Of a stretch of 64,000 nt of DNA, positions 28,672 through 38,606 are shown piece after piece (the first letter of the stretch is position 1; each line of letters starts with the position of its first letter). A program made the position numbers and the translations under genes. This stretch comes from Porphyridium purpureum (taxonomy: Eukaryota; Rhodophyta; Bangiophyceae; Porphyridiales; Porphyridiaceae), in contig VRMN01000004.1 in assembly GCA_008690995.1 (NCBI GenBank), forward strand, positions 1-64,000, read 5' to 3'. The notes beneath the pieces were generated by a model. That model saw nothing but the letters and a program-made list of their open reading frames with translations. It made no database searches and had not been told where the DNA came from.

Positions 28672-29724
28672 ATGGGGATGGCATTCACGCCGCTATATGT
28701 TGCGGACGTGGCAGCTCGCATCGCTCGTCCCTCGCCGCGCGTGCGCTCACAACGCAATGTGGTACGGCGCGGCGCAAACTGTGCGGGCCGCGCGTCTCGC
28801 CTCGCGGCGTCTCTCAACAACAATGGCGAGAGAACATCCAGGCGCAGCAGGCCGCTGCGAGACGATGCGTCACTCAACGAGTTGATCGATGCACTACATG
28901 AGTATTTGGACGAGGTTGCACTCGACGGATCCGAGCGTACTATAGATGAGCTCCGCTACGATGTGCTGCAAGCGCGCGGACGCGTAGACCTTGCGCGAGG
29001 GCTCGTGAATCACGGCGGCTTTGTTGTCGTTGCCAAGCAGATGCAGGGTGTGCAGGGCATGCGCGCCGAAAGCGCAGCGGAGCGCGTCGCGCGCCAGCAG
29101 GCGGTCGAGGACAATCGTGTCCGGTTGGTCAAAAGCATGCCTGAGGCGGAGCTCGGTGGGCTTGCGCTCGGCCGCGCACGCGAGGCGCGCTTGGAGCCCG
29201 AGCTCGTCCAGCGCGCCGCCATGCAAGCCAAGCAGCAACTTGAGGATCGCTCTCGTTATGGTGAAGACGGCAGCTCTGCCTTCCCGCTGCGGCCAGAGAC
29301 AAATCGCGTTGCGCAACAGCTCATGGACCGTGCTGGACTGAGCTTCAAGGTGCGTCGCCGCGATGAGCTCACTGAGGAACTGGAAATGCAACAGCGGCAA
29401 AGGCCGCGCGAGCAAATGCTGTTTTCTTTGCCGGAGCGCGCGAGCATGGTGGCCTTTGTGTGGTTTGTGGTTTTGGCCGGCCGTGCAGATCCACTTCACG
29501 CCGTTGATCTGGGCGATTACGCGACCTATGCGCCAGCACTCACGCAAGCACTTCACGCTGTTGCAGGCATCAGTACGGTTGGCCATATGGGCATCGCAGT
29601 ACTCGCTGCGCGAATTGCTGCACGCAAGAACCGCAACCCTTCCGTTTGGGCTGCGAAGGGCTTTTTGTCCGGTGCAGTTGCTCTCCAGAAGCTCACGACT
29701 CTGCGGCCGCTTCCTCGTCCCTGA
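28672..29724 (+). CDS. Unknown protein, probably organelle-targeted, with C-terminal membrane helices
   Basis: I do not recognise this 350-residue protein. Its first 60 residues are rich in Arg, Ala and Ser with very few acidic residues (ARIARPSPRVRSQRNVVRRG), consistent with a plastid or mitochondrial transit peptide. A conserved-looking helical block follows at about 85-130 (LRYDVLQARGRVDLARGLV, NHGGFVVVAKQMQ). A GRxDLxxxIxxxGGF-type pattern is, as I recall, seen in some plant plastid proteins, which is only a hint. Residues 130-250 are charged and helical. Hydrophobic stretches at about 265-280 (SMVAFVWFVVLAG) and 310-330 suggest one or two membrane spans. The first ATG at 28672 is used. 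Confidence 0.6.
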   Translation: MGMAFTPLYVADVAARIARPSPRVRSQRNVVRRGANCAGRASRLAASLNNNGERTSRRSRPLRDDASLNELIDALHEYLDEVALDGSERTIDELRYDVLQARGRVDLARGLVNHGGFVVVAKQMQGVQGMRAESAAERVARQQAVEDNRVRLVKSMPEAELGGLALGRAREARLEPELVQRAAMQAKQQLEDRSRYGEDGSSAFPLRPETNRVAQQLMDRAGLSFKVRRRDELTEELEMQQRQRPREQMLFSLPERASMVAFVWFVVLAGRADPLHAVDLGDYATYAPALTQALHAVAGISTVGHMGIAVLAARIAARKNRNPSVWAAKGFLSGAVALQKLTTLRPLPRP

Positions 29725-30145
29725 TCGAGGACTCGGCTGGACCTCTTTGGTTTTTGTGGGTCATGTGTATCGTTTTGTTGTAATTATGGGATGAAAGCAG
29801 GGATCCCTTTCTGGTCCAGGTGGTCTCCTGTCGCGAATTTCGTGGTGTCTGTTGCTGCCATGACGGATGAGACGCAATTCGTGTGTACGATCTCGACGTC
29901 GACAGAGAGACTAAAGAAGGTGAAGCACAGAACCGGGGTCGGTCAATACGTTGATCCGGCCGCTTCAGCTCGTCCATTTTGTGTACGCTGTTTTGCTTTG
30001 TAAAGGCGTCTCTGCATTTTACTACGACGGCAATTTTTTGTCTTCTTCTTTTCCCTTTTCTTCATCTTTCTTCATTCAGCTACAGAATCAATGCTGGCAC
30101 GCTCGGCCAATTCTTCCTTCTCCGCCTGCACTCTGCTCCAGGTAC
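29725..30145. other. Convergent 3' intergenic region
   Basis: About 420 bases between the ends of two converging genes. No gene is seen; a TC-rich stretch lies at 30040-30075. Confidence 0.5.
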
Positions 30146-31630
30146 CTAGTACTTGAAGATTTGCACGCCCCAAGGCTTCATGACGCAGTGAAGTCCGTGC
30201 TCGCGCAGCTCGCCTGCATCACGCGGATAGTCCTTGCCCGCCATGTACTCGTGCACGGTATATTCGCCCGCGGGAGATGCCGACGGTGCATCTGGCAACT
30301 TGAAGCGCGCGCACGCCGCTGCATCTGTATAGTTGACGACCACCAGGAATCGATCGTCCTCATGCGTCATGCGCCACGCAACAAGACGCCACGTGTCATA
30401 GTCAGATTCGTCCGGTGGCTCTGGCCAAGTCCAATGATAGCCAGCGTCTGGCTCTGTGAATGCCGGCTCTGCAAGTACCTTGTTTAGAACGGTGTAGTAG
30501 CGCAGCGTGCCTGCATCAGACTCGTACTCGGAGCGGCGGCGCAGGTGCACGTCTAGTCGCGCAGAGCAGGCGTGCCATTGGTCATGGAAAATAAGCCGGC
30601 ACCCAGGCAGCAGAAAGCTTATGGCTGCGGCAGCGTTGGCGCGCATCGGCCCGCAAAACTCGCTCACGGCGCGCGGCTCGTCGTGATTCTCCACAAAGTG
30701 GGCCGAATGGCGCAAAAAGTCGAGCGAGCGCGAGCTCATGTAGCCGCGCAAGTTGTCCATGTGCCCGGACGCCAGGTGATCGTACAGGTATTTGTCGTAC
30801 GTCAGATCAAAGCCGAGCCCGACGAGCTCCGTGTCGAGGCCCCAGTAGACCTCGGCCATGAAAATGGTGTCCGGATATTTTGCGCGCACGCGCTTGATCG
30901 CGTCCTCCCAGAATTCGGTTGGCGGCGCACTCCAGCCCGTTGCGCGCAGTTCACGGCCCCACGTCTGCTCGTGCACCTTGTTCAGCAGCAGCATCGCCAT
31001 ATCAAGCCGCATGACGTCGCAGATCGAAGCCACACGAAGCAGGTTGTCCACCTGCGCCTCGCGGAGCGCCGGATTAAAGTAGTTGAGCTGCGCGGTGTCT
31101 GGCCACGCGCCCGTGTACGGGTCCTTGCCGTGTGCGCGGCCGTCCGGTAGAAACTCGTCCGGATTGCAGTCGGCTGGGTTATCCGGCTTGCGGATGAAAA
31201 AGTCGCGGCATGCCGGATCGTCCGCCCAGGCACAGTCCACGGCCATGTGATTCGGCACAAAGTCAAGCATAAGCTTCAGGCCGCGCTTTGCGCAGCGCTC
31301 GCGAAAGCGCGCCATGGCCGCGTTCCCGCCAAGCTCGTCGCTGACCACGTATTCGACGATCGCGTACGGCGAGCCGATGATGTCGTCCGGAGTAAAGTCA
31401 GGCAGTGCCTTCTTGTAGCCTTCCATGCGCGACTTTTCCTCGCGATCCAGCGCGAGCCCGACCGAGCCGAGCTTGAAAGCGCCCTGCAGCCAAATCATAT
31501 GCATCTTCTGCTCCTGCAGCTTATCCAGCTCTGCGTCCGGCACGTCGTCCAGCGAGGTCACGCCAAGCTCATACATCCATGCTCGCGACGACACCTCATA
31601 CAGGCTCAGTCCCTGGCCGACGCGCGCCAT
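30146..31630 (-). CDS. GH13 alpha-amylase-family enzyme
   Basis: This 494-residue glycoside hydrolase family 13 protein has a (beta/alpha)8 barrel. The four conserved regions are visible: DFVPNH (region I), DVMRLDMAM (II, D is the nucleophile), IFMAEVYWG (III, E is the acid/base) and HFVENHDEPR (IV, D stabilises the transition state). A small all-beta domain ends the protein. The N-terminus (LYEVSSRAWMYELGV) and the block KALPDFTPDDIIGSPYAI resemble an uncharacterised bacterial GH13 group rather than classical secreted amylase. No signal peptide is seen, so it probably acts in the cytosol, where red algae would keep floridean starch, or in a plastid. The substrate is not predictable. The frame opens at a GTG at 31720; the ATG at 31630 is preferred. 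Confidence 0.88.
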   Translation of the reverse strand: MARVGQGLSLYEVSSRAWMYELGVTSLDDVPDAELDKLQEQKMHMIWLQGAFKLGSVGLALDREEKSRMEGYKKALPDFTPDDIIGSPYAIVEYVVSDELGGNAAMARFRERCAKRGLKLMLDFVPNHMAVDCAWADDPACRDFFIRKPDNPADCNPDEFLPDGRAHGKDPYTGAWPDTAQLNYFNPALREAQVDNLLRVASICDVMRLDMAMLLLNKVHEQTWGRELRATGWSAPPTEFWEDAIKRVRAKYPDTIFMAEVYWGLDTELVGLGFDLTYDKYLYDHLASGHMDNLRGYMSSRSLDFLRHSAHFVENHDEPRAVSEFCGPMRANAAAAISFLLPGCRLIFHDQWHACSARLDVHLRRRSEYESDAGTLRYYTVLNKVLAEPAFTEPDAGYHWTWPEPPDESDYDTWRLVAWRMTHEDDRFLVVVNYTDAAACARFKLPDAPSASPAGEYTVHEYMAGKDYPRDAGELREHGLHCVMKPWGVQIFKY

Positions 31631-32173
31631 ATCCAACCTTGCAGCCGTCGTGACGGCACGCCCGCACCTACACGCCTCCCCCACTCGCCTCTCCGCACGA
31701 TCGCGCACGCCAGCCGGCACCGTGCCCGCCCAGCTCCTTTACGTCTGATGCCGCACGCTCTGCGACGCCACCCCGCTCAAGACTCCTGCGGGAAAAGAAT
31801 GCGCCGTGCACTCCGCGTGTGCCCTGCACGCAGCCACCGCTCGCCCCGCCCAGCTCGGCAGCACGCGCGCTTCCATGTGGAGCGTCGCACGGCTGCTGCG
31901 ACACACACACACACACGCAGCTTCGCGTGGCGGCTGCACGGGGTTGCGTGTGCCGAAGCACCGCAGCCGCTGCCGAGTTCCACGCGAAATTCTCATTTTT
32001 CGCGCCCGATTACTGATTTCCTGGCGCGCGTGATATTTATTTATTTTTGGGGGGGGTATTTCTGTGCGCCAACGGAAAGTATAGTAAAAGAAGTGCGTTT
32101 AGATAGGAGCGATTCGGTACAGCCTCGTTAGGGGTTTCGGGCATTTCGGATACGGGGAAAAAAAAGAGAAAAG
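31631..32173. other. 5' region of the GH13 gene with an (AC)8 microsatellite
   Basis: About 540 bases between the GH13 start and the copia-2 LTR. It includes (AC)8 at 31901-31916 and an A/T-rich run with GGGGGG at 32025-32060. No supported gene. Confidence 0.6.
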
Positions 32174-32482
32174 TGTCGCTAATATCGGGTAGCGGAAAAC
32201 CCGGAAGGTTAAACGCGCGGGAAGCCGGAACGGCAACGGGCGCGTCGGCGACTCAGTGTGGAGCTTCCTTGTAGAGGACCTCTGACACTGTAGTTCAAGC
32301 CTATAGATGTGTAACACACGTAAACACAATCCCTTTTGAATTTATCAAAATAGTTTCCCCTTACCTTCTAGGCACTACCGCGACACCTCTAGTAGAGTAT
32401 GCGGCGAGACTTATACACGCAGTCGACTCGTCCGACTCTCCTAGGTGTACAGTCACTGAAGGACAAACAGAGTATTCTGACA
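32174..32482 (-). repeat. copia-2 LTR (3' LTR in element orientation)
   Basis: A 309-bp repeat identical to 36918-37226. It contains GTACAGTCACTGAA at 32447-32460, a motif shared with two host intergenic regions. Confidence 0.95.
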
Positions 32483-32687
32483 CTCGCCCTTTCTTTTTTC
32501 TTTTTTTCTTTTTTCTTTTCTGCTCCTTGTTCACCGCTGACAGAGCTGCGGAGAGGAGCCGACCTTCCCGAAAATGTGAAGGTATTTCCTCATGGACTTC
32601 TTGGTATTGATGGAGAGAGAGCAACTTGGGTCAACAGGATGGTTTTGGACGACGACTTGACGGCAAAGGAAGTACGCATCGGATGAA

Positions 32688-35600
32688 TTACCAAGTCAGG
32701 TGCACGGAAGCGGACTCAACGTAGGCGAGAAGCCCTTGCGACGGGACCCGCGCCCACAACGGACAAAAGCGGTCTTTGGTGAGAGCGTCTGCGATATTAA
32801 GAGCACCCGGAACGTGCAATATTTGTGAAATGCGCAGATCAGCAAGTCCTTGTCGTAGCACGAGCATACGTACCAGAAGGCGCTTTTCCGTCATCGTCGT
32901 GCTGCGTGTGACGGAATCAAACACCTGTTTTGAATCGGTTGCGAGAACGATTGGTACACTCAAGCCATGACGCAACAACTCAGTTTGAATTGCTTCTGCA
33001 AAGTCAAACGCGTGACAAAGAGCGAGAAGTTCGGCACTGAGTACGGAGTGCGCGACTTGCCGACACTTATTGGATTGGGCGTGCAAGTAATGCACTCTTT
33101 CTGTGTTGTCGCCTAGGAATATAGCGAAACCAATTTGTGATGTGTGGTCCAGATTGGATGCGTAAGACGCGTCGGCGAACACACGAAGCTGTAGGGCATT
33201 GATGTTCAACGGCTCGTATCGCAGCTTGACCGGATTATCCAATACGTAGCGCGATAGAGTCATCAATCGGCGCCAGTGAACCGGTAAAAAGTCGTCAGCA
33301 ACCACTTGCGAAGCCAAGGCCACACCACACAGGATATCTGGACGGGTACCGGTTGCGATGTAGTTCAACCTGCCACGTAATGCACGGAAATCTTCGAACG
33401 AGTTCGCACCGACTGGTTTGAGGCTTCGGGCGGCATACTTGACATGGTCGATGAAGTGGACGTCTCCTTTTCTTGTGACACCGAATCCGTTGAATACGAA
33501 GGGCACACGGCATAAGCCTTTGTGTTCGAAATTAGACGCCACAATTCGTTCACGAACGAGACAAGCGTCTTCACCAGCCACAATTACGTCGTCCACGAGG
33601 ATGCCAACAAAGCCTTGCCCGGTCACTTGATCATGCATGACGCAAGGGTCTAGAGCCCCTGGTACGAAACGCTCAACCCGGAGCGCACGAGTCAGCGTAC
33701 TGTACCAGTACGCGCCGGATTCCGTGAGACCGTATAAAGGACGTAAAAGCTTAGCAAATTTGGGCCATGCAGTATTGGTGATGGAGGAGAGGATGTTTCG
33801 CACATCGTCTTTGAGCCGAAGATAGACGTCGCGATTCAGCGGATGTGCGCTCTGCAAATATGCTTGCACGTAATCTCGGTAAAACAATTCCCAGTCACGA
33901 CATGCTGCAACACTTACTAAAAGACGGAAAGAGTACTTAGCGAGGATAGGCGACTCGACATTCACAGAGCTTGCTTCACGGTCGTTGAAGCCCTGCACGA
34001 CAAAGCGTGACTTTTTGACGCCAGTTGGCTTGATGATTCTATCCATTCGCGAGCCCAGAAGATTCGCCCCAGGGGGCACTGAATTGATGGGAGACAAGAT
34101 GCCGTGTTTCACGATGCCGGCCATCTCCTTAGCGTCTGCGTCTTCGAAACCTTCCTGTGCTGGTTTGTTGGTAAGCAGGCAGAGCAAAGCGTGAGACCTA
34201 GGCGGCACATAGAGTTTAACGTTTGTCGCGGAATACTCAGAAACACGCGCCCGATCACTTGAAAGAAGCGATGGCTGAATGACCGACACGCGTGCACGGT
34301 CTCCATTTACGTCGCTGCACACAAAAGGCCCGGTCCATGCTTTTCCTTCTTCACGACGGACCAAGACTGCAGCACCAGGCACGAGTTCATTGTGGCCGGG
34401 GAATTGCGGTGCACGCGTCGTGGCTGCTAACTTGAGCTTGAGCTTGGAGACTATGACTTCATATTCTGCCCTTGCGCGGGCCATGGCACCGAGCCTCGAT
34501 TCCTGCGTTTCTCGTGAATCGTGCTGTCCGACTTCTGGACGTAAGGGTAACCGCGGAATCGTGCCGAAGACCAACAGAGACGGGATGATGCCCTCTGGCC
34601 CGGTGGTGACATTGATGGCTCGAGTTGCAATGTCCAGTACATCATTCGGAGACAAGTCTTGATGTTCACGGTGCACTCTGTCGCATACACAGCGCAGAGT
34701 TTCATGATGTCGCTCGACAATGCCCAGTGCAAAATGCGCTTCAATTGGAACAGGATCAATGACGACGCCCTCGTTATTCAACATAATTTCCAGATCCTTT
34801 GAGACGAGGACACGTTCTCTATCTAGGACGATGCGGTGTGGGGCGCCAAAGACCTTGAACCACATGGAATACAAGTCACGAAAAATGCCTTGCGCTGTTC
34901 CGTCCCTTGAAACACATGCAGCTGTAAATTTTGTACCTGCACAGACGACATGCAGGACCTTGGTGGAAACGCCATCGAATGTGATGAATACGAAATCTAA
35001 TTGTACGACATGATTAAATTCGACGTCAAAATTTGCAGCGACTTTGTACGTTGTGCGCCGCCCCACGTACCATTGGCAGGTTTCGCATTTCCTGACGAGT
35101 TCAATAAAATTGTGAATTTCTCCTGGATCGACTTGTTCGCCCGCTTGGCGCAGTAATTGCTTGATTTTTGCGGCGGAGGCATGTCCAAATCGCTTATGCA
35201 GCTTGTAAAGTTCATCGGCGGTGTAGAGCGCGATGTCAAGAGGCGAACAAAATTCGAGAGCCAGCTGGCCCCCAGGGGGACGGATTAGGGGTAGGTCGGG
35301 GATATGCGCCAATTTTGAACGCAGGACGCTCTCTGTTCGGAGCAGGTCAAACTGGAACTTGTCTTGGTCCAATCCTCCGAAGATCAGCGGCAAATAGTCA
35401 TTATGAACAATCACGGGATAAAGGTCCAAAAACGAATCCTGCGACGTCGGGAGACGCACATGTCCGCGCCCGATAACAGGCAAAGAACGTCCCCAGAAAA
35501 CTGGCACATCGTTGTCTGCCGGTTCCAATGCAGGTGACTGGCCTACAGTATGGCAGTACCTTTCATATGCTTTCAGACCAGACAGTGACCGACCTGATCC

Positions 35601-36857
35601 TGTGTCCACAAGTATGGTCCACTTTTGCCCGCGTGGCAAACAGTCGAGAGTTGCATAAACATCAGAAACAAAGCCAAGAAAATCAGAATTATTGTTTGCT
35701 CCGGGATCTGCGGACACGTGAGCCGAGGCTTCGAGCTGATCAGTACTGTTGCGTATCTCCGTGAGGCCCGTAAAGTGCACACGCGGATCTGTATGTATGC
35801 GGCGATAATCAGAGCCCTGCGAATTACGATATTCTGAAGCCTGTGGACCGCGATAATCCGGACTGTGTGGACGACGGTGTTCTGGACGACGCCATTGGTA
35901 ACGAACGGGTGGTGCCCCAGGCTGACCTGAACTTCGAGGCCTCGGCCTCGAAAAGTACAATTCATTATTGCTTGGGACATCGTCCTCGTGCCGTTCTCCA
36001 ACATCGGACGCATTATCTGGGGTCTCAATGTAGTAGGAGGTTTGGTTTGCATGAGTGCTGAGAAGGTCCAGTCTGCCCAAATACAGACGGATGCGGCTGA
36101 TCGCTTCAGTTCCTTCCACTTCTGCAAGCGAAATGGCAATTTGTGACCCATGCTTGCTGAGGAGCATTGCTTGGACAACGTACTCAGCAACACTAGCTGG
36201 GAAGCTATGTGGGGGGCCAATCTGGTCTACCGCAGCTACGATGGAGCTGCACATTCCGTCAAATCTGGCAACTTCCGTATCGCCAATGTGGCGGAAGCGG
36301 TCGAACGATGTCTGACGGACCAACTGCAACGCTGCTCTGGTGGTTATCTTCGACACGAAAGTCGAGCCCAGGACATCAATCAGCTGCCACAGACGGAGCC
36401 TTGCGTTCTCTTGGGCGCACGTCAGGGCGAGTCCGGACAGGGTGAACGGGATACAGGATTTTGCATCTGAATCCGACAATGATATGATGTCGAGACAGTG
36501 TTGAAAACGACCTTTCCACTTGTGAAAAGGTGTCCCATTGGGAGCACCGGAGAATATATCTTCTCTGGGGAAAAGTTTCAGAAACCTTTCACGCGCCGTT
36601 TGAAACGACGACTGTCCGCTTCTCCCACTTTCCGCCGGTACAGACGGAGAAGATCCGGAGATGCCCGCGTCTGATACCTCACCTCGAGCACCAGACGGGG
36701 AAACAGCAGCACCAAGCGCGTCAAGTTTTGTCATGACATCCAACAACATTCGCTCCACGCCTTCAAGCCTTGTGGAGCTGGACTCGATCTTTTCGTGGAG
36801 CGTATCAATGTCGTCCGCCAACGACTCGAGTGTCCGAGTGGACTGGGCGCTTGCCAT
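32688..36857 (-). CDS. copia-2 Gag-Pol polyprotein
   Basis: This is a single frame of 1389 codons. The first 330 residues are Gag-like, with a coiled-coil start (LADDIDTLHEKIESSSTRLE) and a Pro/Arg-rich end. The protease shows ILVDTGSGRSLSG (near 35600), the integrase zinc domain LHKRFGHAS and CETCQWYVG (near 35050-35200), the reverse transcriptase VGILVDDVIVAG (near 33590) after PLYGLTESGAYWY, and RNase H lies at about 32850-33200. The order marks Ty1/copia. The ATG at 36857 lies 61 bases inside the LTR. Confidence 0.93.
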   Translation of the reverse strand: MASAQSTRTLESLADDIDTLHEKIESSSTRLEGVERMLLDVMTKLDALGAAVSPSGARGEVSDAGISGSSPSVPAESGRSGQSSFQTARERFLKLFPREDIFSGAPNGTPFHKWKGRFQHCLDIISLSDSDAKSCIPFTLSGLALTCAQENARLRLWQLIDVLGSTFVSKITTRAALQLVRQTSFDRFRHIGDTEVARFDGMCSSIVAAVDQIGPPHSFPASVAEYVVQAMLLSKHGSQIAISLAEVEGTEAISRIRLYLGRLDLLSTHANQTSYYIETPDNASDVGERHEDDVPSNNELYFSRPRPRSSGQPGAPPVRYQWRRPEHRRPHSPDYRGPQASEYRNSQGSDYRRIHTDPRVHFTGLTEIRNSTDQLEASAHVSADPGANNNSDFLGFVSDVYATLDCLPRGQKWTILVDTGSGRSLSGLKAYERYCHTVGQSPALEPADNDVPVFWGRSLPVIGRGHVRLPTSQDSFLDLYPVIVHNDYLPLIFGGLDQDKFQFDLLRTESVLRSKLAHIPDLPLIRPPGGQLALEFCSPLDIALYTADELYKLHKRFGHASAAKIKQLLRQAGEQVDPGEIHNFIELVRKCETCQWYVGRRTTYKVAANFDVEFNHVVQLDFVFITFDGVSTKVLHVVCAGTKFTAACVSRDGTAQGIFRDLYSMWFKVFGAPHRIVLDRERVLVSKDLEIMLNNEGVVIDPVPIEAHFALGIVERHHETLRCVCDRVHREHQDLSPNDVLDIATRAINVTTGPEGIIPSLLVFGTIPRLPLRPEVGQHDSRETQESRLGAMARARAEYEVIVSKLKLKLAATTRAPQFPGHNELVPGAAVLVRREEGKAWTGPFVCSDVNGDRARVSVIQPSLLSSDRARVSEYSATNVKLYVPPRSHALLCLLTNKPAQEGFEDADAKEMAGIVKHGILSPINSVPPGANLLGSRMDRIIKPTGVKKSRFVVQGFNDREASSVNVESPILAKYSFRLLVSVAACRDWELFYRDYVQAYLQSAHPLNRDVYLRLKDDVRNILSSITNTAWPKFAKLLRPLYGLTESGAYWYSTLTRALRVERFVPGALDPCVMHDQVTGQGFVGILVDDVIVAGEDACLVRERIVASNFEHKGLCRVPFVFNGFGVTRKGDVHFIDHVKYAARSLKPVGANSFEDFRALRGRLNYIATGTRPDILCGVALASQVVADDFLPVHWRRLMTLSRYVLDNPVKLRYEPLNINALQLRVFADASYASNLDHTSQIGFAIFLGDNTERVHYLHAQSNKCRQVAHSVLSAELLALCHAFDFAEAIQTELLRHGLSVPIVLATDSKQVFDSVTRSTTMTEKRLLVRMLVLRQGLADLRISQILHVPGALNIADALTKDRFCPLWARVPSQGLLAYVESASVHLTW

Positions 36858-36917
36858 GCTGCCTCGCTACTTCGTAGCACAAACTTCTTGCAAATCAAAG
36901 TCTTGCGAATTCATGAA

Positions 36918-37226
36918 TGTCGCTAATATCGGGTAGCGGAAAACCCGGAAGGTTAAACGCGCGGGAAGCCGGAACGGCAACGGGCGCGTCGGCGACTCAG
37001 TGTGGAGCTTCCTTGTAGAGGACCTCTGACACTGTAGTTCAAGCCTATAGATGTGTAACACACGTAAACACAATCCCTTTTGAATTTATCAAAATAGTTT
37101 CCCCTTACCTTCTAGGCACTACCGCGACACCTCTAGTAGAGTATGCGGCGAGACTTATACACGCAGTCGACTCGTCCGACTCTCCTAGGTGTACAGTCAC
37201 TGAAGGACAAACAGAGTATTCTGACA
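36918..37226 (-). repeat. copia-2 LTR (5' LTR in element orientation)
   Basis: A 309-bp repeat identical to 32174-32482; GTACAGTCACTGAA is at 37191-37204. Its outer end is 99 bp past the stop codon of the neighbouring kinase gene. Confidence 0.95.
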
Positions 37227-37325
37227 AAAAGGGAATGAAGAGGCAAGTGGGAAGGTATGGCGAAGTAGATGAATGAGTTAGTTTGTGTGTGGGTGTGTGG
37301 GTGAGATGGAGCGAGGAGCTTGGGG

Positions 37326-38606
37326 TTAGACCGAGAGCACGCGCCACCGGATAAGGCTCGCGATGCCGAGCACGGCGGTGCGGAAACGGCGCCGCGCGAG
37401 GTTGGCGCGCGACGGCGTGGTGGCGGCGAGGTCGCGCTCGTCGGCGCTGGGCATCAGCCCGGACGCGCCCGAGGCCGTGCGCGCAACTTCGGCGCTGAAC
37501 GTCGCGAACCACGCGTGCTGCAGCGCGCCCACGGCGCTCAGCCGCTTCGCAGGGCTCGCCTGCAGAAGACCGCGCACCAGCGACTGCGCGCTGTCCGAGA
37601 TGCGCCGCCACGGGTCGTCCGGGAAGTGCAGCTCGTGGCGCTCGACCATTTCGCTCACTTGGTCATCGTCGGCACCGTAGAACGGCGCCTTGCCGCTCAG
37701 CATAATATACAAAATCACACCGCACGCCCACATGTCCGCGGGCGGGCCGTACGGCTGCCGCCGAACGATCTCCGGTGCAATGTACCCCACAGTGCCCGTA
37801 GGGCGCTGCACATTCGGGTTGGGTAAAAGCACGCCGTCTTCGCCCACAAAGCTCGCGAGCCCAAAGTCGGCCAGCTTTACCTGCAGCGGCCACGCCCGTG
37901 CTTTGCACAGGACATTTTCCGGCTTGATATCGCCGTGCACAATACCGTGCGCGTGCAAGTATGCCACACCGCGAAGGATCCCCTGCGCGGCATGCGCCGC
38001 TTGCTTCTCTGGAAACGCGCCGGATGCAGATATCAGATCGAACAGTTCGCCGCCGGCCATGAACTCCAGCACAATGTGCAAATAATTCTTCTGATCAAAC
38101 ACATCGTACGTGTTCACAATGTTCGGGTGGCACGCGGACTTCATTATGTTCATCTCGCGCAGCAAGCCGTCCTTTTGCGCGTCGTCCAGCCCAGCCTTAT
38201 TGATAGTCTTGATGGCGAATTTCTCGCCCGTGTCGCGATCAAAAGCCTCACGAACCTCAGCAAACGCGCCTTCACCAAGCAGCTCGCCAACCCGATAAAA
38301 GTCATCGATGGAGCGAGACGAAGCGGTCTTGAGCGCTTGCACCCACCGGTTGAACTCGCGGTCGTTCTCGGCAAAGAGCGACACCCGCCGCGAAGGAAGC
38401 TGGATCACAAGCTCGTTGTGCTTGGCTCCGGCGCGCACGGGACAATCGAGCACGCTCACCTCCCAGGTCGCCGGTGCGTTCTCTGCGTGGTGATTCGACA
38501 GAATGGTGCCCTTGAGCCGTAGAAAGCGCCGATGCTTCGAACGCAGAACGCGCCCCTCCTTGTACAGCCATCCTTGCGTGCCGGACGGCTCGCCGTGCCG
38601 CAGCAT
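37326..38606 (-). CDS. PH-domain CaMK-type Ser/Thr kinase with HGD catalytic loop
   Basis: This 426-residue kinase begins with a PH-like domain (about 10-93, GTQGWLYKEG to FNRWVQALKTAS), followed by a complete kinase domain. It has the Gly loop GEGAFAEV (near 110), VAIK-type lysine AIKTIN (about 133), catalytic loop HGDIKPEN (about 224-231), DFG (about 247) and the APE box APEI after GTVGYI. The catalytic loop has Gly where most kinases have Arg (HRD), so it is a non-RD kinase, usually not activated by activation-loop phosphorylation. The subgroup resembles CaMK/PKD-like kinases. The C-terminal tail RRRFRTAVLGIASLIRWRVL is shared with the kinase at 41292. The frame opens at 38756 without an ATG; 38606 is the first ATG and precedes the PH domain neatly. 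Confidence 0.88.
   Translation of the reverse strand: MLRHGEPSGTQGWLYKEGRVLRSKHRRFLRLKGTILSNHHAENAPATWEVSVLDCPVRAGAKHNELVIQLPSRRVSLFAENDREFNRWVQALKTASSRSIDDFYRVGELLGEGAFAEVREAFDRDTGEKFAIKTINKAGLDDAQKDGLLREMNIMKSACHPNIVNTYDVFDQKNYLHIVLEFMAGGELFDLISASGAFPEKQAAHAAQGILRGVAYLHAHGIVHGDIKPENVLCKARAWPLQVKLADFGLASFVGEDGVLLPNPNVQRPTGTVGYIAPEIVRRQPYGPPADMWACGVILYIMLSGKAPFYGADDDQVSEMVERHELHFPDDPWRRISDSAQSLVRGLLQASPAKRLSAVGALQHAWFATFSAEVARTASGASGLMPSADERDLAATTPSRANLARRRFRTAVLGIASLIRWRVLSV

Larger units (their letters stand above)
32174..37226 (-). mobile_element. copia-2, Ty1/copia LTR retrotransposon
   Basis: This is a 5.05-kb LTR element in minus orientation. The 309-bp LTRs (32174-32482 and 36918-37226) start TG, end CA and appear identical. 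It is flanked by the five-base direct repeat AAAAG (32169-32173 and 37227-37231). One long frame lies between the LTRs. It belongs to a different lineage from copia-1: its LTRs are unrelated and its Gag lacks obvious zinc knuckles. Identical LTRs and a perfect duplication make it a young insertion that looks whole. Confidence 0.95.
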
